DNA of 64,000 nt from assembly GCA_025144245.1 (NCBI GenBank), contig JALXXC010000008.1, positions 62,001-126,000 on the forward strand. The letters are read 5' to 3'. Position numbers and translations under genes: made by a program. Positions within the stretch are counted from its first letter, which is position 1, and each line of letters opens with the position of its first letter. Shown piece after piece: positions 27,216-36,136 of this stretch. The notes under the pieces were generated by a model, which saw only the letters and a program-made list of their open reading frames with translations, was not told where the DNA came from and searched no databases. The stretch comes from Corynebacterium sp. p3-SID1145 (GTDB taxonomy: Bacteria; Actinomycetota; Actinomycetes; Mycobacteriales; Mycobacteriaceae).

Positions 27216-27568
27216 CGGCGGTGCCCAAGTTCGATTCGATCGACCACCTCAATTTCGAAGCCGTCGCCGCGCTTATCGACGACGAGCTCACCCCCACCGC
27301 CTACCACCGCGCCCAGCAGCACCTGATACAGTGCCCGGACTGCCGCCGTGAAGTGGCGCAGCAGCGCGCCGCCGCCGAGGCTGTCCGCGAGCACAACACC
27401 GACGGGTGCTTGCGTGCCCCGCGGTCGTTGGTGGAGCGGCTGGCGCACTTGGAGGAGAGCGAGGATGCCGAGGCTGGCTCCGTTTCCGGCGGTCCGTCGC
27501 GCCGCTCCAACCGGCCGGGCCTGAAGTGGCCTGTTTCCTGGCCCCGGCTAGGTGACGGGCTAAGCTAG
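27212..27568 (+). CDS. cseE: Zinc-associated anti-sigma factor for SigE
   Basis: A 118-residue soluble ZAS-type anti-sigma factor. The zinc signature H-x3-C-x2-C is seen as HLIQCPDC (His37, Cys41, Cys44), preceded by the helix [21 protein letters not shown]. It should bind and inactivate SigE, releasing it on oxidative or envelope stress; this is the position of corynebacterial cseE and mycobacterial rseA. The GTG overlaps the sigE stop (GTGA); a second GTG three codons later is also possible. An 11-mer at 27271 encodes Leu-Ile-Asp in the first helix. Confidence 0.9.
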   Translation: MTAVPKFDSIDHLNFEAVAALIDDELTPTAYHRAQQHLIQCPDCRREVAQQRAAAEAVREHNTDGCLRAPRSLVERLAHLEESEDAEAGSVSGGPSRRSNRPGLKWPVSWPRLGDGLS

Positions 27569-27572
27569 AGGC

Positions 27573-28073
27573 GTGTTTGACTCAATCGGCTGGGGCGAAA
27601 TCTTCGTCGTCATTCTCGCGGGCTTGATCATTATCGGCCCGGAGCGTCTGCCTGGGGTCATCATGGATGTCCGCGCGGCCATCTTCGCGGCGCGCCGCGC
27701 CATCGACAATGCGAAGGAAGAGCTCTACGGCGACGAATTCGACGAGCTCCGCAAGCCGATGAGTACTGTCACCGAGTACGCGGCGATGGGGCCGAAGCGG
27801 GCGATCGCCAAGGTGCTTTTCGACGAAGACAGCTCCTACCTCGACCAGTTCGACCCCCGCCAGATGATGGACGGGGATCCCGCAGTGGGCAGGCGCGCCG
27901 GTTCGGCAGCGGCCGGTGGCACGGGGCAGTCTGAGCAGCCCGTGCAGTCCGAGCCACCGGCGCAGCCCGAAGCCCCGCGCCGTTCCAAGCCGCGGCGCAT
28001 GCAGCCCGGCATGGGTGCGGAGCAGCCGAAGCAGTCCGGTGGGGGCGGGTTCTCGTGGACGGATGTGACCTAG
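27573..28073 (+). CDS. tatB: Sec-independent translocase subunit TatB
   Basis: A 166-residue TatB: a short N-terminus FDSIGWGEIFVVILAGLIII forms the membrane helix, followed by the hinge GPERLP, an amphipathic helix (RAAIFAARRAIDNAKEEL) and a Pro/Gln/Ser-rich tail. It works with TatA and TatC to export folded proteins. GTG 27573 follows the cseE stop by four bases, so sigE, cseE and tatB form one unit, as in other corynebacteria. Confidence 0.93.
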   Translation: MFDSIGWGEIFVVILAGLIIIGPERLPGVIMDVRAAIFAARRAIDNAKEELYGDEFDELRKPMSTVTEYAAMGPKRAIAKVLFDEDSSYLDQFDPRQMMDGDPAVGRRAGSAAAGGTGQSEQPVQSEPPAQPEAPRRSKPRRMQPGMGAEQPKQSGGGGFSWTDVT

Positions 28074-28105
28074 GAGCTAGAAGCTAGGGGCTAGTCGCGG
28101 GTCAC
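28065..28105. terminator. Possible bidirectional terminator between tatB and mrp
   Basis: GTGACC (28065-28070) pairs with GGTCAC (28100-28105) around three CTAG-rich stretches (CTAGGAGCTAGAAGCTAG). It overlaps both gene ends and has no long T-run, so this is tentative. Confidence 0.3.
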
Positions 28106-29233
28106 GCCGAGGTTGAGGCTCCTGCCGGCGAGGGAATCGCGGCGGATCTTCAGCTTGTCCGCGATGCCGGCGATGGCCTTGCCGGAAGGGGAGTCGGGAG
28201 CCTGAACGGCGATGGGGGTGCCTTCGTCGCCTTGGACACGCAGCTGCGGATCGAGGGGGACAGAGCCGAGCAGGGGAACCTCGGTGCCGGTGATCGCGGT
28301 GAGACGCTCGGCGACGTTCTCGCCGCCGCCGCTGCCGAAGATGTCCATGGTGGTGCCGTCGGGCATGACCATCGCGGACATATTCTCAATCACGCCGGCG
28401 ACGCGCTGACCGGTCTGCTGGGAGATGGAGCCGGCGCGCTCGGCGACCTCAGCGGCAGCGGCCTGCGGGGTGGTGACGATCAGCAGCTCGGCGTCCGGCA
28501 CGAGCTGCGCCACTGTGATGGCGACATCGCCGGTCCCGGGCGGGAGATCCATGAACAGGACATCGAGGTCCGTCCAGTAGACGTCGGCGAGGAACTGCTG
28601 GATCGCCCTTGTGAGCATCGGGCCGCGCCACACGACGGGGGCGTTGCCCTCCACGAACTGGCCGATGGAGATGTGTCGGACACCGTGGGCGATCGGCGGC
28701 ATGAGCATCTCGTCCACGACGGTCGGGCCCTGGCCCGCCGAACCCATGAGGCCGGGGATGGAGTGGCCGTAGATGTCGGCGTCGAGGATGCCCACGTTGA
28801 GGCCCTGCGCCGCCAGAGCGGTGGCCAGGTTCACCGTCATCGAGGACTTGCCGACGCCGCCCTTACCCGACGCCACCGCGTACACCCGGGTCGTCGAGCC
28901 CGGCTGCGCGAAGGGAATAACCGGTTCGGACCGGTCGCCCTTGAGGCGCTGCGCGAGGTTGCGGCGCTGCTCCTCGCTCATGGTGTGCATGGTCACGCTG
29001 ACCTCGCCGACGCCGTCGAGTTCCTCGAGGACGGCGCGCACGTTCGACTCGATGGTGTCGCGCATCGGGCATCCGGCAATGGTCAAGTAGATGCCGACGG
29101 CTACATCGCGGCCGTCGATACGCACGGACTCGACCATGTCCAGGTCGGTGATCGGTTTGCCGATCTCGGGATCGTCGACACGCGCGAGGGCGTTGCGGAC
29201 AGCGGCTTCTGAAATCGGGGCTGTATCAGTCAT
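28091..29233 (-). CDS. mrp: Mrp/NBP35 family iron-sulphur carrier ATPase
   Basis: A 380-residue P-loop ATPase: an N-terminal MIP18/DUF59 domain (ALARVDDPEIGKPITDLDMV), then the deviant Walker A GKGGVGKSS, switch region LDADIYGHSIPGLMG and DLPPGTGDVAIT. Mrp proteins assemble or transfer Fe-S clusters in the cytosol. The usual C-terminal CxxC that binds the cluster appears as VIENMSAMVMPDGT without cysteines, as in several actinobacterial Mrp proteins, so cluster binding may differ. It is convergent with tatB. Confidence 0.92.
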   Translation of the reverse strand: MTDTAPISEAAVRNALARVDDPEIGKPITDLDMVESVRIDGRDVAVGIYLTIAGCPMRDTIESNVRAVLEELDGVGEVSVTMHTMSEEQRRNLAQRLKGDRSEPVIPFAQPGSTTRVYAVASGKGGVGKSSMTVNLATALAAQGLNVGILDADIYGHSIPGLMGSAGQGPTVVDEMLMPPIAHGVRHISIGQFVEGNAPVVWRGPMLTRAIQQFLADVYWTDLDVLFMDLPPGTGDVAITVAQLVPDAELLIVTTPQAAAAEVAERAGSISQQTGQRVAGVIENMSAMVMPDGTTMDIFGSGGGENVAERLTAITGTEVPLLGSVPLDPQLRVQGDEGTPIAVQAPDSPSGKAIAGIADKLKIRRDSLAGRSLNLGVTRD

Positions 29234-29324
29234 TGCACGTAAAGTATATGGCCTTCAGCGCCCGCGGCCGAAGCCGGCACTAGACTTGAGCGGGTAAGCG
29301 AACCCGACTTGAAGGAAGACCACC

Positions 29325-29876
29325 ATGAGCCAGCTGAATCCGGCGCCCGGCGGCGCCTCCGCGTCCCGCCCCCGCGAAGGGCTGCAGCGCCCCTCCGGTT
29401 GGCCTGTCGGCAGCTTCCAGAATTACGCCGACGCGCAGGCCGCCGTCGACGGGCTGTCCGACCAGCAGTTCCCGGTGGAGAACCTCACGATCGTCGGTGT
29501 GGACCTCCTGCAGGTAGAGCGCGTCACCGGACGCCTGACCTGGGGCCGTGTGCTCGCGGGTGGTGCCCTGTCCGGCCTGTGGTTCGGTCTCTTCGTGGGC
29601 CTTCTGTTCGCTATTTTCACGCCAGACGTGTGGCCGTCGCTGCTGTCGGCGCTGGTGATCGGCCTGGTTTTCGGTATCGTGTTCGCGGCTATCGGGTACG
29701 CGTTCACGCGCGGCCGCCGCGATTTCTCCTCCGCGACGGCGATTGTCGCCGGCCGGTACGACATTCTCTGCGAGCCGAACCTTGCCCCCCAGGCGCGCGA
29801 CATGATCGCCCAGATGGGGACCCGCCCGTCGCAGAACGCACAGCGTGACAGCGCTCCCCGCAACCCCCAGCACTAA
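29325..29876 (+). CDS. General stress protein 17M-like membrane protein
   Basis: A 183-residue protein with an N-terminal GSP17M-like domain (PVGSFQNYADAQAAVDGLSD) followed by two membrane helices (GGALSGLWFGLFVGLLFAIF and LVIGLVFGIVFAAIGYAF) and a short cytosolic tail. Proteins of this type are conserved in actinobacteria near mrp, but their role is unknown. GAAGGAAG precedes the ATG. The TAA stop overlaps the following lipoprotein ATG (TAATG), so the two are coupled. Confidence 0.83.
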   Translation: MSQLNPAPGGASASRPREGLQRPSGWPVGSFQNYADAQAAVDGLSDQQFPVENLTIVGVDLLQVERVTGRLTWGRVLAGGALSGLWFGLFVGLLFAIFTPDVWPSLLSALVIGLVFGIVFAAIGYAFTRGRRDFSSATAIVAGRYDILCEPNLAPQARDMIAQMGTRPSQNAQRDSAPRNPQH

Positions 29877-30583
29877 TGCGCACCCCGTCACGGAAAATCG
29901 CCGCCCTCGCGGCCCTCGCAGTCGCTTCGACCACTCTCGGTGGGCTCACGGCCTGCACGCAGCCCAAAGAGCCGGTGCGTATCGCCGCCGATCCGGCGGA
30001 TCCGGAGCAGATGGTTCTGGCTGAGATCTACCGCCAGGTGGCGGAGTTGTCGGGTCGGGAAGTGGGGATCGTCGGCAAGCAGTTCGCTGACGACGGTGAG
30101 AAGCTCGCCCTCCTCCAAACCTTCGACGCGAATTTGGCGGTGATGTGCGTCGGATCTCTGGTCGTCTCCGCCAATCCGGGCGAGGCAAAAGCACTCGAGG
30201 CGAAGAAGACCGAGGCCGAAAAAGCCGATTCGAATGACACCGACTTGGCGCTGGCCACATACGATGCTGCCGTGGGCACCCTGCCGGGCAGCTTCACCAC
30301 GGTCGATCCTTCACCCGCCGAGGGCTGTGCAGGCACCGAGCATGCGGGCTTGCCCCAGAACATCATTCCCGTGTACAAGGACGGTCTTTTCGACCGCGGC
30401 GTCCGAAACGCCATGAGCAAAGCCACCCGCGCGTTGTCCACGACCGATTTGGAAAAGCTTGTGGAGCGAGCCCAGGAAGACGGCGACCCCGGTGCCGCCG
30501 TCAACGAGTGGATGCAGGAGAAGACCGGCATGGGCTCCGAGCTGGAACGCATCGTCGACGAAGGGCAGGCCCGCGAGGCATAA
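29876..30583 (+). CDS. Lipoprotein resembling an OpuAC-type binding protein
   Basis: A 235-residue lipoprotein: signal peptide with lipobox LTAC, then PVRIAADPADPEQMVLAEIYRQ and LALLQTFDANLAVM, the pattern of a type II substrate-binding (glycine-betaine-like) fold but only one lobe long. ALATYDAAVGTLPG and GLPQNIIPVYKDGLFD support a membrane-anchored ligand-binding protein. No ABC transporter gene adjoins it, so ligand and partner are unknown. It is coupled to the stress-protein gene upstream. Confidence 0.78.
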   Translation: MRTPSRKIAALAALAVASTTLGGLTACTQPKEPVRIAADPADPEQMVLAEIYRQVAELSGREVGIVGKQFADDGEKLALLQTFDANLAVMCVGSLVVSANPGEAKALEAKKTEAEKADSNDTDLALATYDAAVGTLPGSFTTVDPSPAEGCAGTEHAGLPQNIIPVYKDGLFDRGVRNAMSKATRALSTTDLEKLVERAQEDGDPGAAVNEWMQEKTGMGSELERIVDEGQAREA

Positions 30584-31068
30584 CCTCTCAGCGCACGCAC
30601 CCGACGACTGGGCCGCGGGACCACAGCCCGAGACAGGCAACCAAAGAGTCGAAAACTTCGATCCATGGCTCGATGCCCGAGACTTGAGACGCGGGGACCC
30701 GGGGACCCAGACTTGGTCCCTAAGCCGTAGCGCCTAGACGGTTTTGGGCACGCCACATTGGCGGTCCTGCGTGGTGTTTTGCGGGGTCGCCGTGTCAGCT
30801 GTCAAGTAAGTCGGGTACGCCCCAGCAGTTGAGCAGTCCGGCGGTGCCAGTATCAGAGACGCGCCAGTAGTCGGGCAGTGCCTGAAGTCGTGCCCGCAGT
30901 CAGTGCCGGGATGGTGCTTATGGTCCTGCCTGTGTTCCGAAGAGCTGTTTCATGGCCCCGTAAGGGTGGCGGTTATTCGGTACTGGTGTGCCCCTGGGTG
31001 ATACCCAGGACTCTTCATAACCTATACTTAGAAATTTCAAGGAGAAACACAGATAAGAGGAAACAAGA
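30584..31068. other. Intergenic region without convincing gene
   Basis: 485 bases between the lipoprotein and the SGNH hydrolase. Reading frames here are short or biased against real codon use and are rejected. GGGACC (from about 30702) and GGTCCC (about 30715-30720) can form a hairpin. Near the right end lie an inverted repeat and a -10-like TATACT belonging to the SGNH promoter. Confidence 0.6.
30993..31060 (+). promoter_or_regulatory. Promoter, operator-like repeat and RBS of SGNH gene
   Basis: CCTGGGT (30993-30999) and ACCCAGG (31003-31009) form a perfect inverted repeat with a 3-base spacer, next to TATACT (31023-31028), a good -10. AAGGAG (31039-31044) and AAGAGG (31055-31060) follow; the second is well placed for the ATG at 31069. 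Confidence 0.5.
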
Positions 31069-31887
31069 ATGAAATCCCCCACTAAACTCGCAGCAGTAGC
31101 AGCCGGAGCCGCAGCTCTCATCGCAGGACACACCTCCGCCCTCGCCGCAACACCAGGCAACACCGTCCTCACCGGTGACAGCGTAGTAGCCAACCCAACC
31201 GTGCCTGACTTCTGGAAGAATAAAGCAAAAATCCAAGTAAACACCGGTGTCGGCTGTGTTACAGACGGGGCCATCGCCGACGAAATCGCCAACGCATCCG
31301 GCGGCGCACACGTCGACCAGTACCAATGCGCAGGCGCCTCCTTTTCCACCGGCGGTGTACATATCGACAATGCCCTGCGCACCGCAGCTCAACACGGTGA
31401 CCTCAACCCACAAACCAAAAACGTAGTCATCGTCGCAGGAGTCAATGACACCTATCCCTACGGCCCCGACGTCCAAGCATCAGACCGCGCAATCCGCAAC
31501 GGCCTCCGCAATGCCATCAACATCGCCCACCACCACGCACCCAACGCCAAAGTCATGGTAGTCGGCTACCCCCACGTCTCTTTCAACAACATGTCCTGCT
31601 ACAACAGCGGACTCGGCTCATCCAACCCCCTCCCCATTCCGGCCGGCAACACTGCAGGTACCGAGCAGCGCCTACAGAACACCCTCCGCGAAGTAGCACA
31701 ACAAAACAACGCCACCTTCCTCGACACATGGCCAATGTCCGAAGGACACGATGTCTGTTCCCCAGACCGCTGGTGGGTAAACCTCATCGACATCATGCCA
31801 CCAGCACCAGGCAATCTTCCTCTCCACCTCAATGCCCACGGCACCCACGCCTACGGCCAATTCATCGGACACAACCTCGCTAAGTAA
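31069..31887 (+). CDS. Secreted SGNH/GDSL hydrolase
   Basis: A 272-residue exported protein. After a signal peptide ending TSALAA, block I reads VLTGDSVVANP (Ser38), and block III reads IVAGVNDTY (Asn126). The C-terminal LPLHLNAHGTHAYG carries the histidine, but the Asp of the usual D-x-x-H is absent, so a Ser-His dyad or another helper residue is expected. Four cysteines in the mature part suggest two disulphides. The family cleaves esters; secreted corynebacterial members act on envelope lipids or mycolate esters, but the substrate here is unknown. Codon use is more A-rich than the flanking genes, consistent with transfer. It has its own promoter and terminator. Confidence 0.85.
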   Translation: MKSPTKLAAVAAGAAALIAGHTSALAATPGNTVLTGDSVVANPTVPDFWKNKAKIQVNTGVGCVTDGAIADEIANASGGAHVDQYQCAGASFSTGGVHIDNALRTAAQHGDLNPQTKNVVIVAGVNDTYPYGPDVQASDRAIRNGLRNAINIAHHHAPNAKVMVVGYPHVSFNNMSCYNSGLGSSNPLPIPAGNTAGTEQRLQNTLREVAQQNNATFLDTWPMSEGHDVCSPDRWWVNLIDIMPPAPGNLPLHLNAHGTHAYGQFIGHNLAK

Positions 31888-31903
31888 CCCCGCGGGTGGG
31901 GTT
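31886..31903 (+). terminator. Hairpin at end of SGNH gene
   Basis: AACCCC (31886-31891), loop GCGGGT, GGGGTT (31898-31903), starting in the stop codon. No T-run follows, so termination is tentative. Confidence 0.4.
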
Positions 31904-32265
31904 GGCGCTGGCTTGCGCTGCGAATTGGTTCATGCCACAAACGCTAAACCACTTGCAAGCCGAGGTCTATCGAACAATGTCTACTTCAGTAGACAACGCC
32001 CAAACACGCAGGCCACAAGGGGTACGAAATCGGCGATTTGGGCCGAAAAGCGGCGAAACCGAACTCGAAGAGAGAGCTCAAGCGCGACTGAACCGGCAGA
32101 AACAGAGTTGAGACGGCGAAAAACCGGGGATTGAACCGGCGACAACTAGCGAAGAACCGGGGGGGAAACAGAGCGAATCGCGGCGGCGGGAATATGGGGA
32201 AGCGGGCGGATTCGGGAGCGGTTGGTACTGGACCGAGGCGGCTGGGGGAAGCGCCGAGACAGCAC
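31904..32265. other. Purine-rich non-coding region with AACCGG cluster
   Basis: The plus strand is strongly purine-rich here, especially from about 32030 to 32260. AACCGG occurs at 32091, 32122, 32134 and 32155. No reading frame looks like a gene. It lies between the SGNH hydrolase and the odhA terminator. Confidence 0.55.
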
Positions 32266-32304
32266 AACCCCCGCCGCACGCCGCAAAGGGCGAGGGCGGG
32301 GGTT
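32266..32304 (-). terminator. Terminator hairpin after odhA
   Basis: AACCCCCGCC (32266-32275) and GGCGGGGGTT (32295-32304) form a perfect 10-base-pair stem 12 bases beyond the odhA stop on the minus strand. Confidence 0.65.
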
Positions 32305-32315
32305 GGGTAGGGGGC

Positions 32316-35300
32316 TTAGGCGAAGGCTTCGTCGATAAGCGCCTTCTCCTCTTGCTGGTGGATCTTGCTCACGCCGGTCGCGGTGGTGGACATTGCGCGG
32401 CGGGAGACGCGGCGCATCGGCGGGAGGTCGTCCACGAGGTTGGCCAGGTGCTCGTTGTAGAACGGCCACGGACCCTGGTTGGCGGGCTCGTCCTGCACGA
32501 AGCGGACCTCCTTGGCGTTCGGGTAGTTGGCGAACGCCTTGTTGAGGCGGTTGAAGGGGATCGGGTGGAGCATCTCGATGCGGATGATCGCGACGTCGTC
32601 ACGCCCGTCCTTCTGGCGGCGCTTCTCCAGGTCGTAGTAGACCTTGCCGGAGCACAGGATGATGGTGGTCACCTTGTCGGCGTCGCCGATGACCTTGTTC
32701 TTCGCGTCGACGATGTTCGGGTCGTCGATGACGGAACGGAAGGACTTGGCCTCGATGAAGTCTGCCGGCTGGGAGACGGCGGCCTTGTTGCGCAGCATCG
32801 ACTTCGGGGTGAAGACGACCAGCGGGCGGCTCATATCGCCGAGAGCCTGACGGCGCAGCAGGTGGAAGTGGTTTGCTGGCGTCGACGGCTGGGCGATCGT
32901 CATAGAGCCCTCGGCGACGAGCTGCAGGAAGCGCTCGATGCGTGCCGACGAGTGGTCCGGGCCCTGGCCCTCGTAGCCGTGCGGCAGGAGCATGATCAGG
33001 CTGGACAGCTGTCCCCACTTTGTCTCGCCGGAGGAGATGTACTCGTCGATGATGGTCTGGGCGCCGTTGGCGAAGTCGCCGAACTGGGCCTCCCATGCGA
33101 CGAGGGCGTCCTGGTTGCCGACGGTGTAGCCGTACTCGAAGCCGAGACCGCCGAACTCGGTCAGGGCCGAGTTGTAGATGCGGAAGCGGCCGCCGTTGCC
33201 TTGCTCGATGGCGTTGGCGTCGAGCGGGTTGTACTGCTCGCCGGTGTTCGGGTCGAACAGGACGCCGTGGCGCTGGGTGAAGGTGCCGCGCTTGGAGTCC
33301 TCGCCGGCGAGACGGACGAGCTTGCCCTCCGCCGCCAGGGAGCCGAAAGCGAGCAGCTCGCCCCATGCCCAGTCGATGTTGCCGTTCTCGAAGGAGCCGC
33401 CGCGGGACTTCAGCACCGACTTGAGGCGCTTGTTGGGGGTGAAGTCGCCGGGGAGGTTGGCATAGGTGCCGGCAAGCTGCTGGAACGTGTCCTCGGTGAT
33501 GGAGGTGTCCAGGCCGCGGGTGAGCGACTGGGATTCGGTGATGCCGTGCTGCTCGGCGGGGGATCCGCCGTCTTCCTTGACATCGTTGAACACGGAGTCC
33601 AGCTGGTCGTGGAAGTCGCGCTTGGCGATCTCGGCTTCTTCCTCGGTGAGGTCGCCGCGGCCGATGAGGTCCTTGGTGTAGCGGGTGCGCACCGACGGGT
33701 GGGACTCGATGCGGTCGTACATCACTGGCTGGGTCACCGACGGGTCGTCGGCCTCGTTGTGGCCGCGCAGGCGGTAGCACAGCAGGTCGATGAAGACGTC
33801 CTTGCCGAATTCGCGGCGGTACTCGGTGGCGAGCTGGCCGACCCATGCGGCGGCCTCCGGGTCGTCGCCGTTGACGTGGAAGACCGGGCAGTCGAAGCCC
33901 TTGGCCAAGTCGGTGGCGTAGTAGGAGGAACGGCCCTGGTCCGGGGTGGTGGTGAAGCCGATCTGGTTGTTCACCACGATGTGGACGGTGCCGCCGACGT
34001 CGTAGCCGTTGAGCTTGGACATGTTCAGGGTTTCCTGAACGACGCCGAGGCCGGTGAAGGATGCGTCGCCGTGGAGCATCATCGGGACGACGGAGTGGTC
34101 GTCGGCGTTCTTGTTGTGGTTCAGGATGTCCTGCTTGGCGCGGGCGATGCCGACCATGACGGGGTCGACGGCCTCCAAGTGGGACGGGTTGGCGGCGAGG
34201 GTGACCTTGACTTCGCCGTCGCCGAACATCTGGATGTGCTCGCCCTCGAAGCCGAGGTGGTACTTCACGTCGCCGGAGCCGCCCTGCTGGGCGGGCTGCA
34301 GGTTGCCCTCGAACTCGCCGAAGATCGTCTTGACGGGCTTGCCGACGATGTTGAACAAGACGTTCAGGCGTCCACGGTGAGGCATGCCGATGACCACTTC
34401 GTCGAGGCCCTGGCCGGCAGCGGTGTCGATGACGGCGTCCATGAGCGGGATCAGGGTCTCGGCGCCCTCGAGGGAGAAGCGCTTCTGGCCGAGGTACTTG
34501 GTCTGCAGGAAGTTCTCGAATGCCTCCGCGGCGTTGAGCTTCTGCAGAATGTACTTTTGCTCGGCGTTGGTCGGCTTGGGCATGCCGACCTCGATGCGGT
34601 CGCGCAGCCATTCGCGCTCGTCACGGTCGAGGACGTGGGTGTACTCGGCACCGACGTGGAGGGTGTAGGCAGCGCGGAGGCGGGTGAGTACCTCGCGCAG
34701 GGTCATGGACTCCTTGCCGCCGAAGCCGCCGACGTTGAAGGTGCGGTCGAGGTCCCAAAGAGTCAGGCCGTGGGTTTCGAGCAGCAGGTCGCGGGAGTCC
34801 GGCTTGGGCAGGCCTGGCTGGTGCCAGTGGAGCGGGTTGGTGTCCGCCATGAGGTGGCCGCGGGAGCGGTAGGCCTCGATGAGGTTCATCACGCGGGTGT
34901 TCTTGTCCACACCGCCGTTCGGGATGTCCTGGGCCCAACGCATGGGGGCGTAGGGGATCTGCATGGCGTTGTAGATCTCGTCCCAGAACTTGTCGTCGTT
35001 AAGCAGCTGCGAGATGTCGCGGAGGAATTCGCCGGACTCTGCGCCCTGGATGACGCGGTGGTCGTAGGTGGAGGTCAGCGTAGTCAGCTTGCCCACGCCG
35101 AGCTCGGCGAGACGGTCCTCGGAGGCACCGGCGAATTCGGCCGGGTAGTCCATGGCACCGACACCGACGATGGTGCCCTGGCCCTTGGTCAGGCGCGGGA
35201 TGGAGTGGCGGGTGCCGATGCCGCCCGGGTTGGTCAGCTGGATGGTGACGCCCTGGAAATCTTCGATCTTCAGCTTGTTCTGGCGGGCGCGGGCGACGAT

Positions 35301-36071
35301 GTCCTCGTAGGCCTTGACGAACTGGTCGAAGGTGAGGGTCTCGCACTCCTTAATGGCGGCGACGACGAGAGCGCGTGTGCCGTCCTTCTGCGGGAGGTCG
35401 ATCGCGAGACCGAGGTTGATGTGCTCGGGCGTGACGACGAAGGGCTTGCCGTCGACGACCTTGTAGTTCACGTTCATGCCCGGGTGGAGCAGGGCGGACT
35501 TGACGATGGCCCAGCCGATGATGTGGGTGAACGAGATCTTGCCGCCGCGGGTGCGCTTCAGGTGGTCGTTGATCTGGGCGCGGTTTTCGAACATGAGCTT
35601 GACCGGCATATCGCGCACGGTCGTCGCCGTCGGGACGGTCAGGGACTCGTCCATGTTCTTCGCGATGGCCTTGAAGGTGCCCTTCAGCTGGGTCTCGCCG
35701 GCTTCCGGCAGCGGCTTGAGGCGGTCCATCGGGGACTGCTTGGCCTTCTTCTTGCCTGCCTGCTTCTGCGAGGGCTTCGGCACCTCCTTGACGGCGGTGT
35801 CAACGCGGGTCTCGCGGCCGTCCTGGCTCGGGGCGCCGGTGGTGTCGGCGACCTTGGCCGCGGTGCGGGCCTTGTGCGGCTGAGAGGTGTTCCCCGCGGC
35901 CTTCTTCGCGGCGGGGGAGACGAGCGGGTCAGCCTTGGCCGCGGCCGGTTTCCCGCCCTTTTCGAACATCTCGCGCCACTCCTCATCGACCGAGTTGGGA
36001 TCGTCCTTGTACTGCTGGAACATCTCATCAACCAGCCAGTCGTTTTGGCCGAATGTGCTCTCGCTGCTCAC
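32316..36071 (-). CDS. odhA: 2-oxoglutarate dehydrogenase E1/E2 fusion OdhA
   Basis: A 1251-residue protein of the actinobacterial kind, with an acyltransferase (E2-like) domain fused to the thiamine-dependent E1. Order: N-terminal helix [19 protein letters not shown], a Lys/Ala-rich linker (about residues 40-110), the E2 domain with active-site histidine in [13 protein letters not shown], and the E1 part with [18 protein letters not shown] and [10 protein letters not shown] (thiamine and Mg binding) and a C-terminal transketolase-like domain. It oxidises 2-oxoglutarate in the TCA cycle and in corynebacteria is inhibited by the FHA protein OdhI, which sets glutamate production. The start is GTG 36071. 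An 11-mer copy lies only 16 bases from the stop. Confidence 0.96.
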   Translation of the reverse strand: MSSESTFGQNDWLVDEMFQQYKDDPNSVDEEWREMFEKGGKPAAAKADPLVSPAAKKAAGNTSQPHKARTAAKVADTTGAPSQDGRETRVDTAVKEVPKPSQKQAGKKKAKQSPMDRLKPLPEAGETQLKGTFKAIAKNMDESLTVPTATTVRDMPVKLMFENRAQINDHLKRTRGGKISFTHIIGWAIVKSALLHPGMNVNYKVVDGKPFVVTPEHINLGLAIDLPQKDGTRALVVAAIKECETLTFDQFVKAYEDIVARARQNKLKIEDFQGVTIQLTNPGGIGTRHSIPRLTKGQGTIVGVGAMDYPAEFAGASEDRLAELGVGKLTTLTSTYDHRVIQGAESGEFLRDISQLLNDDKFWDEIYNAMQIPYAPMRWAQDIPNGGVDKNTRVMNLIEAYRSRGHLMADTNPLHWHQPGLPKPDSRDLLLETHGLTLWDLDRTFNVGGFGGKESMTLREVLTRLRAAYTLHVGAEYTHVLDRDEREWLRDRIEVGMPKPTNAEQKYILQKLNAAEAFENFLQTKYLGQKRFSLEGAETLIPLMDAVIDTAAGQGLDEVVIGMPHRGRLNVLFNIVGKPVKTIFGEFEGNLQPAQQGGSGDVKYHLGFEGEHIQMFGDGEVKVTLAANPSHLEAVDPVMVGIARAKQDILNHNKNADDHSVVPMMLHGDASFTGLGVVQETLNMSKLNGYDVGGTVHIVVNNQIGFTTTPDQGRSSYYATDLAKGFDCPVFHVNGDDPEAAAWVGQLATEYRREFGKDVFIDLLCYRLRGHNEADDPSVTQPVMYDRIESHPSVRTRYTKDLIGRGDLTEEEAEIAKRDFHDQLDSVFNDVKEDGGSPAEQHGITESQSLTRGLDTSITEDTFQQLAGTYANLPGDFTPNKRLKSVLKSRGGSFENGNIDWAWGELLAFGSLAAEGKLVRLAGEDSKRGTFTQRHGVLFDPNTGEQYNPLDANAIEQGNGGRFRIYNSALTEFGGLGFEYGYTVGNQDALVAWEAQFGDFANGAQTIIDEYISSGETKWGQLSSLIMLLPHGYEGQGPDHSSARIERFLQLVAEGSMTIAQPSTPANHFHLLRRQALGDMSRPLVVFTPKSMLRNKAAVSQPADFIEAKSFRSVIDDPNIVDAKNKVIGDADKVTTIILCSGKVYYDLEKRRQKDGRDDVAIIRIEMLHPIPFNRLNKAFANYPNAKEVRFVQDEPANQGPWPFYNEHLANLVDDLPPMRRVSRRAMSTTATGVSKIHQQEEKALIDEAFA

Positions 36072-36136
36072 GGCAGGTACTCGCCTCGTTTCTTAGTTCT
36101 ACGTGTGCTTTTGATCGCTTTATTGATCAGTGTCAA

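Noticed and set aside
22982..29120. GTCGATACGC at about 23002, 24028 and 29105 as further members of the repeat
   Set aside because: One base differs inside the core and each is explained by ordinary Ile/Arg coding context, so they were not counted.
30028..30756. 242-codon minus-strand frame after the lipoprotein
   Set aside because: Overlaps the lipoprotein gene antisense; Ser/Arg/Pro-rich; I also considered a transposase remnant but saw no motif.
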